This document shows, piece by piece, positions 8,737 to 17,480 of a DNA stretch of 64,000 nt. The position numbers and the translations under genes were made by a program. This DNA comes from Pseudomonas lurida. GTDB taxonomy: Bacteria > Pseudomonadota > Gammaproteobacteria > Pseudomonadales > Pseudomonadaceae. The stretch's first letter is position 1, and each line of letters begins with the position of its first letter. The notes beneath the pieces are model-generated. The model saw nothing but the letters and a program-made list of their open reading frames with translations, was not told where the DNA came from and did not search any database. The DNA lies in assembly GCF_002563895.1 (NCBI RefSeq), contig NZ_PDJB01000001.1, positions 4,013,501-4,077,500 of the forward strand, written 5' to 3'.

Positions 8737-9302
8737 TCTTCGACACTGCCGCTGGACAGGTTAAGGCGCAGGGCAATCACCTGGGTGACCCAGGGTACCG
8801 GCCCCCCGACGCTGACAGCGATGCGCACCGCTGAAGGCAGGCGCCTGGGCCACGGCCACGCATTGACCCAGCCGGTCGGCTGACCCAGCGGCGATAGGCC
8901 GCGATAACTGAACTGCAAACCCTCGATGTTGTTCAACAGCACCTGGGGTTCTCGTTGGGAAAACCCGACCTGCAAATCCCGTTCGACCTGTTGCAGGCTG
9001 AACCGATGAATCCCACCACCGAGCACACCGGGCAAGGTCGAGACAAACTCCAGGTGCTGCGCCGTGCCGACAAAAAAACCATCGTCCTCGCCCACCGCCA
9101 GCGGCAACGCTTCGCTGATCGCCGTGCGCAAGAACTGTTGGGCGGCGCGTACTTCGTCCAGGGTCACCGTATACGCCTGGGCCTTGGACACCGCCCGATT
9201 GGCCCCCAGCAATGCGCCCCCGACCAGCACCAGCAAAACGCCGAGCAAGCTGAGCACCACGAGGATTTCCAGCAAGGTAAAACCCTGCTCGCGGCGCTTC
9301 AC
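8733..9302 (-). CDS. gspJ: Type II secretion minor pseudopilin GspJ
   Basis: This 189-residue pseudopilin begins MKRREQG/FTLLEILVVLSLLGVLL, with Gly at -1, Phe at +1 and Glu at +5 for the prepilin peptidase. The globular part contains the GspJ-like run RFSLQQVERDLQVG and VLLNNIEGLQFSYRG, near the consensus for the family in which computed ELxFRYxD-type strands follow. It overlaps gspI and gspK by 4 bp. GspJ joins GspI and GspK in the tip complex of the pseudopilus. Confidence 0.9.
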   Translation of the reverse strand: MKRREQGFTLLEILVVLSLLGVLLVLVGGALLGANRAVSKAQAYTVTLDEVRAAQQFLRTAISEALPLAVGEDDGFFVGTAQHLEFVSTLPGVLGGGIHRFSLQQVERDLQVGFSQREPQVLLNNIEGLQFSYRGLSPLGQPTGWVNAWPWPRRLPSAVRIAVSVGGPVPWVTQVIALRLNLSSGSVEE

Positions 9303-9631
9303 AGGCGCGCCTTCAAGGTGCTGAAACGGGCCTGGTGCGGGCCCTCGGTGAGGACCAGGTCGAGACGAAAAATAGCGGCTTGCTGCCGGGTGCTGGTCAG
9401 TTGCCAGTGGATGCCGTCGAGTTCGCCCTGGCTGACACCGTTGCTCAATCGCCCCGCTGCCTCCTGGTCGAAAATCGTCAGCGCTGCGTGGGTGAGCCGG
9501 TCACTGTGGGCCACCTGGGACAACGAGCGCGCGCTTTGGCCGAACGCAACCAGCAGCACCGTGCTGCATACCGCCATCAGCGTCAGGGCGGCGAGCATTT
9601 CCAGCAACGTGAACCCGGCCTGGCGCTTCAT
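9299..9631 (-). CDS. gspI: Type II secretion minor pseudopilin GspI
   Basis: This 110-residue pseudopilin has the start MKRQAG/FTLLEMLAALTLMAV, with the prepilin cleavage site and Glu at +5. I chose ATG 9631 because it directly precedes that motif and makes a 4 bp overlap with gspH; an earlier in-frame start would put 18 residues before the leader. The short C-terminal domain (HWQLTSTRQQAAIFRLDLVLTEG is the strand region, read in parts) fits GspI, the nucleating tip pseudopilin. Confidence 0.88.
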   Translation of the reverse strand: MKRQAGFTLLEMLAALTLMAVCSTVLLVAFGQSARSLSQVAHSDRLTHAALTIFDQEAAGRLSNGVSQGELDGIHWQLTSTRQQAAIFRLDLVLTEGPHQARFSTLKARL

Positions 9632-10053
9632 GGCAGTGCCTTGGACTGCACGCTGCCAGTGAGCCAGCCGATATCGATGCGCCAACGCCGTGTGCCGTTG
9701 GCCACGAGCAGATTGCCGCCGGTGGAGCTGCCGTCAGGGTAGAACTCGACGGCAGCGCCGACCTGTTCGGCGGTGTGCAGCGTGACACGCAGTTGCGCCG
9801 GCCAGCGTTGCAGCGCTCGCCCCGGCGCCTGGAAGGTGCGCTCACGTAGATCGAACGACGTACGCGCGGCCTGCCCGCTGACAATCGCTCCCGCCCGTGT
9901 GGTACGCAGTGCCTCCACCATCTGCCCGACCGCCTGGCGCTCTTTCGCCGCCTGCAGGCCCTGGTGCACGCCCAGCCCCAGCAAACTGGCGGCCAGGCTG
10001 ATCAACAGGATCACCACCAGCATTTCCAGCAGGGTAAAGCCGCGCTGGAACAT
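9628..10053 (-). CDS. gspH: Type II secretion minor pseudopilin GspH
   Basis: This 141-residue pseudopilin begins MFQRG/FTLLEMLVVILLISLAASL at 10053, with the expected Gly/Phe cleavage site and Glu5. The C-terminal FYPDGSSTGGNLLVANG is the typical GspH/FimT-like end (a F-x-P-D-G-x-S-x-G-G pattern), and this identifies the gene. It begins 7 bp after gspG and overlaps gspI by 4 bp. In the pseudopilus GspH lies between the GspG shaft and the GspIJK tip. Confidence 0.9.
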   Translation of the reverse strand: MFQRGFTLLEMLVVILLISLAASLLGLGVHQGLQAAKERQAVGQMVEALRTTRAGAIVSGQAARTSFDLRERTFQAPGRALQRWPAQLRVTLHTAEQVGAAVEFYPDGSSTGGNLLVANGTRRWRIDIGWLTGSVQSKALP

Positions 10054-10060
10054 GGCGACA

Positions 10061-10450
10061 TTACTCCCAATTGCCCAGGTCGGCGCTGTAGCCTTCGCCG
10101 CCCGGCTGGCCATCCTGGCCATAGAAGATCAGGTCGAAGGCCCCATGTTCGCCGGGAAAGCGATAACCGAAGGCGTGCCCGAACGGGTCCTTGAGGTCTG
10201 AGGGCTTGGCATAGCCACCTGGCCTGTCCACCAGCTGTTGCAGGCTGGTGGGCGGTGCGCCGACGTCAAGGGCGTAGCTGTCGATCTTCATGCTCAGGCT
10301 GGCCAACTGGGCCTTGCCCGCGCCGTACTTGCCCTTGTCCACATTGCCGCCGACCTGGCGCACGACAATGGTGGCGACGATGCCCAGCAGCACGATCACC
10401 GCGAGCATTTCCAGCAGGGTGAAACCGCCTTGGCGGCGTGGTTTTCTCAT
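10061..10450 (-). CDS. gspG: Type II secretion major pseudopilin GspG
   Basis: This 129-residue protein begins MRKPRRQGG/FTLLEMLAVIVLLGIVATIVV, with the prepilin site and Glu5. It has the GspG-type segment KIDSYALDVGAPPTSLQQLVDRPG and the C-terminal LKDPFGHAFGYRFPG, equivalent to the D-P-W-G-x-x-Y calcium-binding region of major pseudopilins. It is about ten residues shorter than usual. It follows gspF by 13 bp. It should be the abundant shaft subunit. The prepilin peptidase that processes it is not encoded in this window. Confidence 0.9.
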   Translation of the reverse strand: MRKPRRQGGFTLLEMLAVIVLLGIVATIVVRQVGGNVDKGKYGAGKAQLASLSMKIDSYALDVGAPPTSLQQLVDRPGGYAKPSDLKDPFGHAFGYRFPGEHGAFDLIFYGQDGQPGGEGYSADLGNWE

Positions 10451-10463
10451 GGGTTCAGCTCCT

Positions 10464-11660
10464 TCATATATGGCTGGTCAGGCTCATCAGCGGCAGCATG
10501 ATCGCCAGCATGATCACCGCCACCAGCACCGCCATGACCACGGTCAGGGACGGCACCAGTGCGGCGAGCAGGCGGTCGATGCCGCGCTTGGCGTCGACAT
10601 CGAAAATGTCGGCGACCTTGAGCAACATGCTGTCGAGTTCGCCGGCCTGTTCGCCGACTTCAATCATTTGCAGGGCCAGTTCGGGCAACAATGGCTGGCT
10701 GCCGAACGCGCTGGCGAGGGTGCCACCGCCTTTTACCGACTCCGCCGCACGCCCGACCTGGGCCTGCAGCGCGCGATTGGTGCAGACTTGCCGCGCAATC
10801 ACCAAGGCGTGCAGCAACGCCACGCCATTGCTGAGCAGGGTGCCCAGGGTGCGGGTCAGGCGTGCTGCCTCGACACGTTGCAGCAACGGGCCGATCACAC
10901 GAATGCCGAGCAGGTGCCGGTCGTGTTTTTCTCGAAATGCGGGGTCACGCAGGCGTGCGGCCCATAGCCAACCGGTCAGGACCAATCCGGCCAACAGTGC
11001 CAGGCCATAGCGGCCGAGGAACTCACCCAACGCCAGGATCACTTCGGTGATCCACGGAATCGGCACGCCCAGGTCCTGGAAGATCGGCACGAATTGCGGC
11101 ACCACATAGGCCAGCAAGAGGGCCAGGGAACCAAGCACGCCCACCACCAGGAAGGCCGGGTAGATCAGCGCATTGACCACTTCGCCGCGCAGCCGCTGGC
11201 TGCGATCCAGGTAGTCGCTGAGCTGGCGCAGGGTGCTTTCCAGTGCGCCACCGGCTTCACCGGCCCGCACCATGCTCAGGTACAGCGGCGAGAAGCTGGC
11301 ACCCTCCTGTTCCAGGGCTGCGGACAAGGGCTTGCCGGCCTTGACGTGATCACGCACGCGTTCGATCAGCGCGCGTACCTGGGCTGGGCCGGGTTGCTTG
11401 AGTAACAGGTTCAACGCACGTTCAAGCGGCTGGCCAGCCCCCAGCAGCGTCGCCAATTGCTGGGTAAAACTCACCAACGCCTGGCCCTTCAACTGCCCGC
11501 GTGCGTTGCGCAGCAGGGGGCTGGCAGCCGACTCAATCTGCAGCAGCAGCAGGCCGCGCTTGTGCAGGGTCGCGACCGCGGCGGCTTGGTCCGGGGCTTC
11601 CAGCGTGCCGTTCTGTGGCACGCCCTGACTGTCGAGGGCGCGGAATTTGAACAGGCTCAC
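10464..11660 (-). CDS. gspF: Type II secretion platform protein GspF
   Basis: This 398-residue polytopic inner-membrane protein has the duplicated GspF/PilC domain: a first soluble helical repeat (about 60-170, SFTQQLATLLGAGQPLERAL), transmembrane helices (FLVVGVLGSLALLLAYVVP), a second repeat (LTRTLGTLLSNGVALLHAL) and a final helix (VVMAVLVAVIMLAIMLPLM). The PLxxAL and EVGEQAGELD motifs are diagnostic. It overlaps gspE by 4 bp. Its family role is to couple ATP hydrolysis by GspE to pseudopilus assembly. Confidence 0.93.
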   Translation of the reverse strand: MSLFKFRALDSQGVPQNGTLEAPDQAAAVATLHKRGLLLLQIESAASPLLRNARGQLKGQALVSFTQQLATLLGAGQPLERALNLLLKQPGPAQVRALIERVRDHVKAGKPLSAALEQEGASFSPLYLSMVRAGEAGGALESTLRQLSDYLDRSQRLRGEVVNALIYPAFLVVGVLGSLALLLAYVVPQFVPIFQDLGVPIPWITEVILALGEFLGRYGLALLAGLVLTGWLWAARLRDPAFREKHDRHLLGIRVIGPLLQRVEAARLTRTLGTLLSNGVALLHALVIARQVCTNRALQAQVGRAAESVKGGGTLASAFGSQPLLPELALQMIEVGEQAGELDSMLLKVADIFDVDAKRGIDRLLAALVPSLTVVMAVLVAVIMLAIMLPLMSLTSHI

Positions 11661-13348
11661 GCGCCCTCTCCACGGGTCACGCGCAGCACTTCTTCCAGCG
11701 ACGTAATCCCCGCCAGCGCTTGGCGCAACCCCTCTTCATGCAGGGTGCGCAGACCCGCACGCCGGGCAGCCTGCTCAAGGGTGGCGGCGTCCGCATGGCG
11801 CATCAGCAAGCTGCGCAGTTCGTCGTTCATCACCAACAGTTCGGTGATGGCGCTGCGGCCGTGATAGTCCCCGCGGTAGAGCAGGATCGGGCGTTGTTCA
11901 GTCAGGCGGTCCAGCCCATGTTCAGCGATCAGTTCGGGCGGCGCCTCGAAGGCAACACGGGTGGCCGGGTCCAGCCGCCGCACCAGGCGCTGGGCGAGGA
12001 TGCCGCTGACGGTCGAGGCGATCAGGTAGCTTTCCACGCCCATGTCCAGCAGCCGCGTGATGCTGGCGGCGGCGCTATTGGTGTGGAGGGTGGAGAGCAC
12101 CAGGTGCCCGGTGAGGGACGATTGGATGGCGATGCGGCAGGTTTCCAAGTCGCGGATCTCGCCGATCATGATCACGTCCGGGTCCTGGCGCACGATGGAG
12201 CGCAGTGCCCCGGCGAAGTCCAGGCCGATGGCTGGCTTGACCTGGATCTGGTTGATGCCTTCAAGCTGGTATTCCACCGGGTCTTCCACGGTGATGATCT
12301 TGCGTTCGGCGGTGTTGAGCCGCGACAGCGCGGTGTAGAGCGTGGTGGTCTTGCCGGAACCGGTGGGCCCGGTGACCAGCAGGATGCCATGGGGCCGTTC
12401 GAGTAGGTCGAGGAACGCGGCCAGGCGCTGGCCGTCGAAGCCCAGGCTGGGAAAGTCGAACTGCACGGTTTGCCGGTCCAACAGGCGCATGACCACCGAC
12501 TCGCCAAAACTGGTGGGCACCGTGGACACCCGCAGGTCCAGCTCCTTGCCCTGGATACGCAGCATGATGCGCCCGTCCTGGGGCAGCCGACGCTCGGCGA
12601 TATCCAGCCGCGCCATGATCTTCACCCGTGAAATCACCGCGGCCGATGAACTGGCCGGCGGCGCCTCGGCGTCGTGCAGCACGCCGTCGATGCGGTAGCG
12701 CACCTTGAGCTGGTTTTCGAAGGGTTCGATATGGATATCCGAGGCGCGCTGTTCCACCGCGCGCTGCAGGATCAGGTTGACCAGCCGGATCACCGGTGCT
12801 TCAGAGGCCATGTCCTTGAGGTGTTCGATATCCTCCTGGGCCCCGCCCTGCTCATCGAGGTTTTCGATCAGCGTGCCCATGGCGGAGCGGCCCTGGCCGT
12901 AGTAGCGCTCGATCAGCGTGTCGACTTCATTGCGCGGGCCGATCGCCAACCACACCGGCACCTGGAACGCATAGGCCAGGGCCTGGAACGGGTACAACTG
13001 CGCCGGGTTGGCGGCCAGCACTCGCAGGCCGCCCTGGGTCCACCCCATGGGCACCACCTGATAGTGGCGCATGAAGCGTTCGGTCAAGCCGGGCAACGGA
13101 TCGAGCAACGGCGGCGCGGCGTCGGCCAGCAGCAGCGGCGCGCCGAGCAGGGCAGCCCAGGCGCGGGCCAGTTCGACTTCGGAGACCAGGCCCAGACGTG
13201 TCAGCAAGCTCAGCAGGTCATCCGTGGACACGCGTCGGGCGCGCTCCAGGTCGACGGTTTTCAACCCGGCATGCTGCATCAGCCACGCGCACACCTGTTC
13301 TGTGTGCGGGATCTGCATCTGGCAGGCATCGATAGGCGCTGACGACAT
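11657..13348 (-). CDS. gspE: Type II secretion ATPase GspE
   Basis: This 563-residue cytosolic motor ATPase is the first gene of the operon. N1E/N2E domains span about 1-170, and the RecA-like domain has Walker A GPTGSGKTT (around Lys333), the Asp box and Walker B (PDVIMIGEIRD, about 390-400) and conserved His/Arg regions. The zinc-binding Cys4 loop found in most GspE proteins after the ATPase core is absent: the matching stretch between LVRRLDP and YHGRSAITELL has no cysteine. The start is uncertain, because neither ATG 13348 nor the in-frame ATG ten codons later has a good ribosome site. The lack of Cys4 is seen directly; its effect is unknown. Confidence 0.92.
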   Translation of the reverse strand: MSSAPIDACQMQIPHTEQVCAWLMQHAGLKTVDLERARRVSTDDLLSLLTRLGLVSEVELARAWAALLGAPLLLADAAPPLLDPLPGLTERFMRHYQVVPMGWTQGGLRVLAANPAQLYPFQALAYAFQVPVWLAIGPRNEVDTLIERYYGQGRSAMGTLIENLDEQGGAQEDIEHLKDMASEAPVIRLVNLILQRAVEQRASDIHIEPFENQLKVRYRIDGVLHDAEAPPASSSAAVISRVKIMARLDIAERRLPQDGRIMLRIQGKELDLRVSTVPTSFGESVVMRLLDRQTVQFDFPSLGFDGQRLAAFLDLLERPHGILLVTGPTGSGKTTTLYTALSRLNTAERKIITVEDPVEYQLEGINQIQVKPAIGLDFAGALRSIVRQDPDVIMIGEIRDLETCRIAIQSSLTGHLVLSTLHTNSAAASITRLLDMGVESYLIASTVSGILAQRLVRRLDPATRVAFEAPPELIAEHGLDRLTEQRPILLYRGDYHGRSAITELLVMNDELRSLLMRHADAATLEQAARRAGLRTLHEEGLRQALAGITSLEEVLRVTRGEGA

Positions 13349-13722
13349 AATGTTCAGGTATCTAGTATTGCGGAAAAGTATGGCTATTTGGAACTACATG
13401 AAGAAGCCATTAGTTAGCCACAACCCAAGCGAGAGTAAGCCGGGGTTATCGACTGGAAGTTATAGCTCTAGTTCCTGAAGGAGGGGAATAAAATAAACAC
13501 AATTGCCAAGAAGACCGGTACAGAGCCTTAGCAGCCATTTGCCATTACCTCACTAGTTGCAATTAGCCACTTATTCACTCTCACGCGTAATCAAACGACA
13601 TCCCAATAAATTCAAACGGCTTACTTCATCTTCAACCGGCAGCACCCCCAAACTTTCGATGAGAGGCCAACCGTACTTTTGGGGCCTGACATGAGGGAGC
13701 CAGCGCTTACCTGTAAGCCGAG
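13349..13722. other. Intergenic region upstream of the T2SS operon
   Basis: This 374 bp stretch lies between gspE and fecE. It should contain the T2SS operon promoter, and it is AT-rich for this genome over about 13355-13580. No clear -35/-10 pair stands out. A 62-codon open frame on the minus strand (13571-13759) overlaps the end of fecE; its last half reads like a protein tail (PLIESLGVLPVEDEVSR), but I recognise no family and it has no good start, so it is not called as a gene. Confidence 0.45.
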
Positions 13723-14514
13723 TCAGGCATGAAAACGGGTGCTTTTTTCTACCACGCACATCGGCGTGCCGGACACCGGTTCATTGATAATCTGCACCTG
13801 CACCTCAAACACCTGCCGCATGAGCTCGGTACTGATCACGTCCCCCGGCGCACCATCGACCACCAGCGTGCCGCCGTGCATCACCGCCAGGTGATCGGCG
13901 TAGCGGCACGCCTGGTTGATGTCATGCAGCACAGTGATCACGGTCTTGCCTTCAGCCGCCAGTTCGCACATCAGGTCGAGCAGTTCGACCTGATGGCTAA
14001 TGTCCAAGTAGGTCGTCGGCTCATCCAGCAACACCACCGGCGCGTTCTGCGCCAACACCATGGCCAGCCAGGCGCGCTGGCGTTGGCCGCCGGACAGGTC
14101 CGCCAGGGCGCGGTCGGCCAGGGTGTCCAGTTCCAGGCGTTGCATGGCCTGGGTGACGTGCGCTTGATCGTTGCCGCTCAGGCGCCCCCACAATGAGTTA
14201 TGCGGGCTGCGGCCATAGGCGACCAACTGGCGCACGCTGACGCCTTCCGGCACCGGCAATACCTGCGGCAGGAATGCGATCTGCCGTGCCAATTGGCGGG
14301 CGGACAGGCTGGCATAGGCCTGGCCATCGAGGGTCAACTCGCCCTGGGTCGGCTTGAGGATGCGGGCGAACGCCTTGAGCAAGGTGGATTTGCCGCAGCC
14401 ATTGGGGCCGATCAAGGCGGTGACTTTTCCGGCGGGCGGCGCAAAGGACAACCCCTGCACGATACGCGTGGCGCCGTAGCCGATATCCAGCTCGCGTGCT
14501 TGAAGAATACTCAT
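13723..14514 (-). CDS. fecE: Ferric dicitrate-type ABC transporter ATPase, FecE-like
   Basis: This is a 263-residue ATPase of a ferric-siderophore importer. Walker A is GPNGCGKST, the signature LSGGQRQRAWLAM, Walker B VVLLDEPTTYLDI and the switch His is in VLHDINQACRYADHL. Several segments match my memory of E. coli FecE closely (for example YGR-P--SLWGRLS, and the end EPVSGTPMC). The ATG at 14514 is preferred over an upstream frame start lacking homology. It lies 4 bp after fecD. It powers uptake through FecCD. Confidence 0.9.
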   Translation of the reverse strand: MSILQARELDIGYGATRIVQGLSFAPPAGKVTALIGPNGCGKSTLLKAFARILKPTQGELTLDGQAYASLSARQLARQIAFLPQVLPVPEGVSVRQLVAYGRSPHNSLWGRLSGNDQAHVTQAMQRLELDTLADRALADLSGGQRQRAWLAMVLAQNAPVVLLDEPTTYLDISHQVELLDLMCELAAEGKTVITVLHDINQACRYADHLAVMHGGTLVVDGAPGDVISTELMRQVFEVQVQIINEPVSGTPMCVVEKSTRFHA

Positions 14515-14518
14515 GTCA

Positions 14519-15487
14519 TCAGCCCTTGAACCGTGCCAGCAACCAAAGAAAATACGGCGCACCAATCACCGCGGTGAGCACCCCGGCGGGGATTTCACTG
14601 GGCGCGATCAACGTACGCCCCAGCGTATCGGCCAGCACCAGCAACAGCGCGCCGATCAGCATCGCGGCCGGCAGCAGGCACTGGTGATGCCCGCCCACCA
14701 AGCGGCGCGCCATGTGCGGCGCCACCAGGCCGATAAAACCAATCGGCCCGATCACACCCACCCCCAGGCTGGTCAGCACCACCGCGCAGGCCATCGCCAG
14801 CCAGCGGGTGCGGCTCAGCGCCGTGCCGAGGCTGTGGGCGGCTTCATCGCCGAGGGCGATCAGGTTCAGCGGCTTGGCCAGGCACAGGCCCAGGGGGATC
14901 AGCACCAGGAACGGCAGCACCAGCGCCACATGGTGCCAGTTGCGACTCCACAGGCTGCCGGTCAGCGCGAGCAAGGCGGTGTTGATATCCAGTGGGTGGG
15001 ACAGGATCAGGAATTCGGTGACGCTGGACAGCGTCACCGCAATCGCCACCCCGGACAACGCAAAGCGCACGCCAGAAAAACTCACCCCGGTGTTGTACAG
15101 CGCCAGCAGCAACGCGCCAGCGGCACCGCCCGCGCAGGCCACCAACGGCAACCAGGCGATCGGCAACTGCGGCCAGCCGATGATCGCCACGGTCAGCGCC
15201 AACCCGGCGCCCTGGGTGACACCGAGGATTTCCGGCGAGGCCAGCGGGTTGCGGATCACGCCCTGCACAATCGCCCCGGCCAGGCCGAACGCGCAACCGG
15301 CCAGGATCGCGATCAGGCTGCGCGGCAGGCGATGGTTCCACACTTCGAAGTCGAGGGCGTCGTGGGCCAGCAGGCGCTCCAGGACGGTGTGCGGCGTGAG
15401 CCACAGGGTGCCGGCGCTGAGGCTGGCCAGGGTGGCCAGCAGCAACAGGCCGAACAGCAGCCAGAGGCGCAGTCGTGGGCGGATCAT
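14519..15487 (-). CDS. fecD: Ferric dicitrate-type ABC transporter permease, FecD-like
   Basis: This 322-residue FecCD-family permease has about nine to ten hydrophobic helices. The family motif LPRSLIAILAGCAFGLAGAIVQG is near the start and GFIGLVAPHMARRLVGGHH is the loop that contacts the ATPase; NPLASPEILG is the standard central motif. The start ATG 15487 overlaps the end of fecC by 4 bp. A longer open frame running upstream in this phase covers fecC in the wrong frame and is not used. It forms the inner-membrane channel with FecC. Confidence 0.92.
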   Translation of the reverse strand: MIRPRLRLWLLFGLLLLATLASLSAGTLWLTPHTVLERLLAHDALDFEVWNHRLPRSLIAILAGCAFGLAGAIVQGVIRNPLASPEILGVTQGAGLALTVAIIGWPQLPIAWLPLVACAGGAAGALLLALYNTGVSFSGVRFALSGVAIAVTLSSVTEFLILSHPLDINTALLALTGSLWSRNWHHVALVLPFLVLIPLGLCLAKPLNLIALGDEAAHSLGTALSRTRWLAMACAVVLTSLGVGVIGPIGFIGLVAPHMARRLVGGHHQCLLPAAMLIGALLLVLADTLGRTLIAPSEIPAGVLTAVIGAPYFLWLLARFKG

Positions 15488-16473
15488 AGGGCGCGCCTGG
15501 CAAGAAAGAGGAAGAACGGTGCGCCGATCAGGGCCGTGACCACACCGGCCGGGGTCTCCACCGGAAACGCCACGGCGCGGCTGAGCAGGTCGGCACCGAG
15601 CACAATCACAGCACCCAACGCCGCGCTGAGCGGGATCAGCCAGCGGTAGTCGTTGCCCAGGAACTGGCGAAGGATATTCGGTGCGATCAGCCCGACAAAA
15701 CCGATCGGCCCCACCGCACACACGCTCGCGCCCACCAGCAGCAAACTGGCCACGAACACCTGCAGGCGCAGGCTGGCGATGCCCACGCCCAGCGAGCGTG
15801 CCGCGTCTTCGCCGAGGTTGATCAGGTTCAGGCGTGGCGCACACCAGAGCGCCCACAGGCCGCCGATCAAGGTGCAAGGCCACAGCAGTTGCACTTGCGC
15901 CGTGCCGACATTGGCCAGGGAGCCAGCCAGCCAATTGAGCACGCTTTGCGCCTGGGCCTCGACCAGGATCACCGTGAGCCGGGTCAGGGCCGCGCACAAC
16001 GCCGCCACGGCCACGCCGGCCAATACCAGGCGGCCTTGGGCGGTGGTCGGCGACCAGGCTCCGCCGAGGCTGAACACGGTGACCCAGGCCAGCGCGCCCC
16101 CCAGGCAGGTCATCAACAACGCACCGCCCGCAAAGGGCGGTGCGACCAGCCCGGTGGAAAACAATGCCAACCCCAACGCCGCTCCCGCCGTCACACCAAA
16201 CAAGGACGGCGAGGCCAGGCGGTTGCGCGTGATGCCCTGCATCAACGCACCGGCCAGGCCCAGGCAGGCACCGACCAACGCCGCGCACACGGCACGTGGC
16301 ACGCGCAACTGGGCAACGATGTAGGCCATGTTGCCGCCCACGCTGCCTTGATGCACCAGGCCATTCCACGCGTCCGCCGCGGTGAGGGTGAACGGCGACC
16401 AGCTGTAGAGCGAAAACCAGAACAACCCAGCGCCCAACAGCAGGATGCCAACGGCGGCGAAACGGCGTTGCAC
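15484..16473 (-). CDS. fecC: Ferric dicitrate-type ABC transporter permease, FecC-like
   Basis: This 329-residue FecCD-family permease starts with GTG at 16473, two bases after the fecB stop. The N-terminal QRRFAAVGILLLGAGLFWFSL is a membrane-anchoring start. Motifs are LRVPRAVCAALVGACLGLAG, NRLASPSLFGVTAGAALG and GFVGLIAPNILRQFLGNDY (ATPase contact). The tight spacing suggests translational coupling with fecB. In-frame upstream codons read into fecB and lack family similarity. Confidence 0.88.
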   Translation of the reverse strand: MQRRFAAVGILLLGAGLFWFSLYSWSPFTLTAADAWNGLVHQGSVGGNMAYIVAQLRVPRAVCAALVGACLGLAGALMQGITRNRLASPSLFGVTAGAALGLALFSTGLVAPPFAGGALLMTCLGGALAWVTVFSLGGAWSPTTAQGRLVLAGVAVAALCAALTRLTVILVEAQAQSVLNWLAGSLANVGTAQVQLLWPCTLIGGLWALWCAPRLNLINLGEDAARSLGVGIASLRLQVFVASLLLVGASVCAVGPIGFVGLIAPNILRQFLGNDYRWLIPLSAALGAVIVLGADLLSRAVAFPVETPAGVVTALIGAPFFLFLARRAL

Positions 16474-16475
16474 GG

Positions 16476-17396
16476 TTATTGGCTCAGTACGGCTTTGCCG
16501 CCTTTGAGAATCGCCAACGCGTCTTCGGCGATCTGCTCCGACGCCAACACGCCGCGGTTGCGCGCCCAGCTGTCGCCATCCACTTCGGCCACGTGTTGAG
16601 TGCGCACAGCGCCCAGCACCTGCCACAGCGGCTGCTTGCTCCAACTGTCGACGATGCTGGGGCGGCGGTAATGGCCGACCAACAACCAGCCGGGGTCAAG
16701 CGCCAGCAGTTGCTCCAGGCTGACGAATTCGGTGGGCGCGGCGTTGGCGCGCACCGCCGGGACTTTCAGGCCAATGGCCTCGAGCACGCTGCCGGCGTAG
16801 GAGTCCGGGCCGTGCACGGAAAAGCTGTCTTCCCGCGCCACCCCGAACAACACGCTGGCACCCGCAGGTATCTGTTGCGCAATGGCCTTGAGGTGTTCAC
16901 GGTTCTTCTGGATGCGTGCTTCCATCTGCGCACTCTTGCCCAGGGCCTTGCCGATCAATTCGGCGGACTTCAGGCTGCCTTGGTAATCCTCACCACGCGA
17001 CGGCAGCAACAGGGTCGGCGCGATGCTCGCCAGGTCGCTGTACAACGCCTGGTGGCGATTGAGGTCGGCCACGATCAGGTCGGGCTTGAGCCGGGCGATT
17101 TCCTCGATGCTCGGCTGCGAGCGCAGGCCCACGGACGTCCACTGGCCAATGGCGTGGCGCACACGGGGCAACACACGGTTGGCATCGCCATCATCGGCGG
17201 CACCCACCGGCGTTACGTCAACGGCAGCCAGGCTGTCGAGGAAGGAAAACTCCAGCACCACCACACGCTTGGGCGTATCCGGCAGATGCACCGCGTGCTG
17301 GCCGTCGTTGAGGTCGATGGGGGCGGCGCTCAGCTGGCTTGAAGAGAACGCCAGGAAGCAGGCGGCAAGGACGGGGATGGAGCGCAGCAATCGCAT
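16476..17396 (-). CDS. fecB: Ferric dicitrate-type periplasmic binding protein, FecB-like
   Basis: This 306-residue class III solute-binding protein has a signal peptide ending SSSQLSAAPID. Features resemble E. coli FecB as I recall it: KRVVVLEFSFLDSLAAVDVTPVG, the segment RVLPRVR, LKPDLIVADLNRH, FSVHGPDSYAGSVLEAIGL and LLALDPGWLLVGHYR (each read as a short local match). It is the first gene of fecBCDE, about 180 bp downstream of the end of an STN-type receptor and below a Fur-box-like site. It should deliver ferric dicitrate, or iron from a related chelate, to FecCD. Confidence 0.9.
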   Translation of the reverse strand: MRLLRSIPVLAACFLAFSSSQLSAAPIDLNDGQHAVHLPDTPKRVVVLEFSFLDSLAAVDVTPVGAADDGDANRVLPRVRHAIGQWTSVGLRSQPSIEEIARLKPDLIVADLNRHQALYSDLASIAPTLLLPSRGEDYQGSLKSAELIGKALGKSAQMEARIQKNREHLKAIAQQIPAGASVLFGVAREDSFSVHGPDSYAGSVLEAIGLKVPAVRANAAPTEFVSLEQLLALDPGWLLVGHYRRPSIVDSWSKQPLWQVLGAVRTQHVAEVDGDSWARNRGVLASEQIAEDALAILKGGKAVLSQ

Positions 17397-17480
17397 GACA
17401 AGGACCTCGGCGTTAAAACACCCCAGCTAGGTGGGCTGGGGAAAACGGCGGGTACTATTCCATATCGACGCGGCGTGATC

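Noticed and set aside
13571..13759. 62-codon minus-strand frame between gspE and fecE
   Set aside because: It overlaps fecE, lacks a ribosome site and matches no family I know; it could be a decayed gene tail but support is too weak.
14519..16369. 616-codon frame that would make the FecD permease a fusion protein
   Set aside because: Its first half is the wrong frame of fecC; only the part from 15487 shows FecCD-family motifs.
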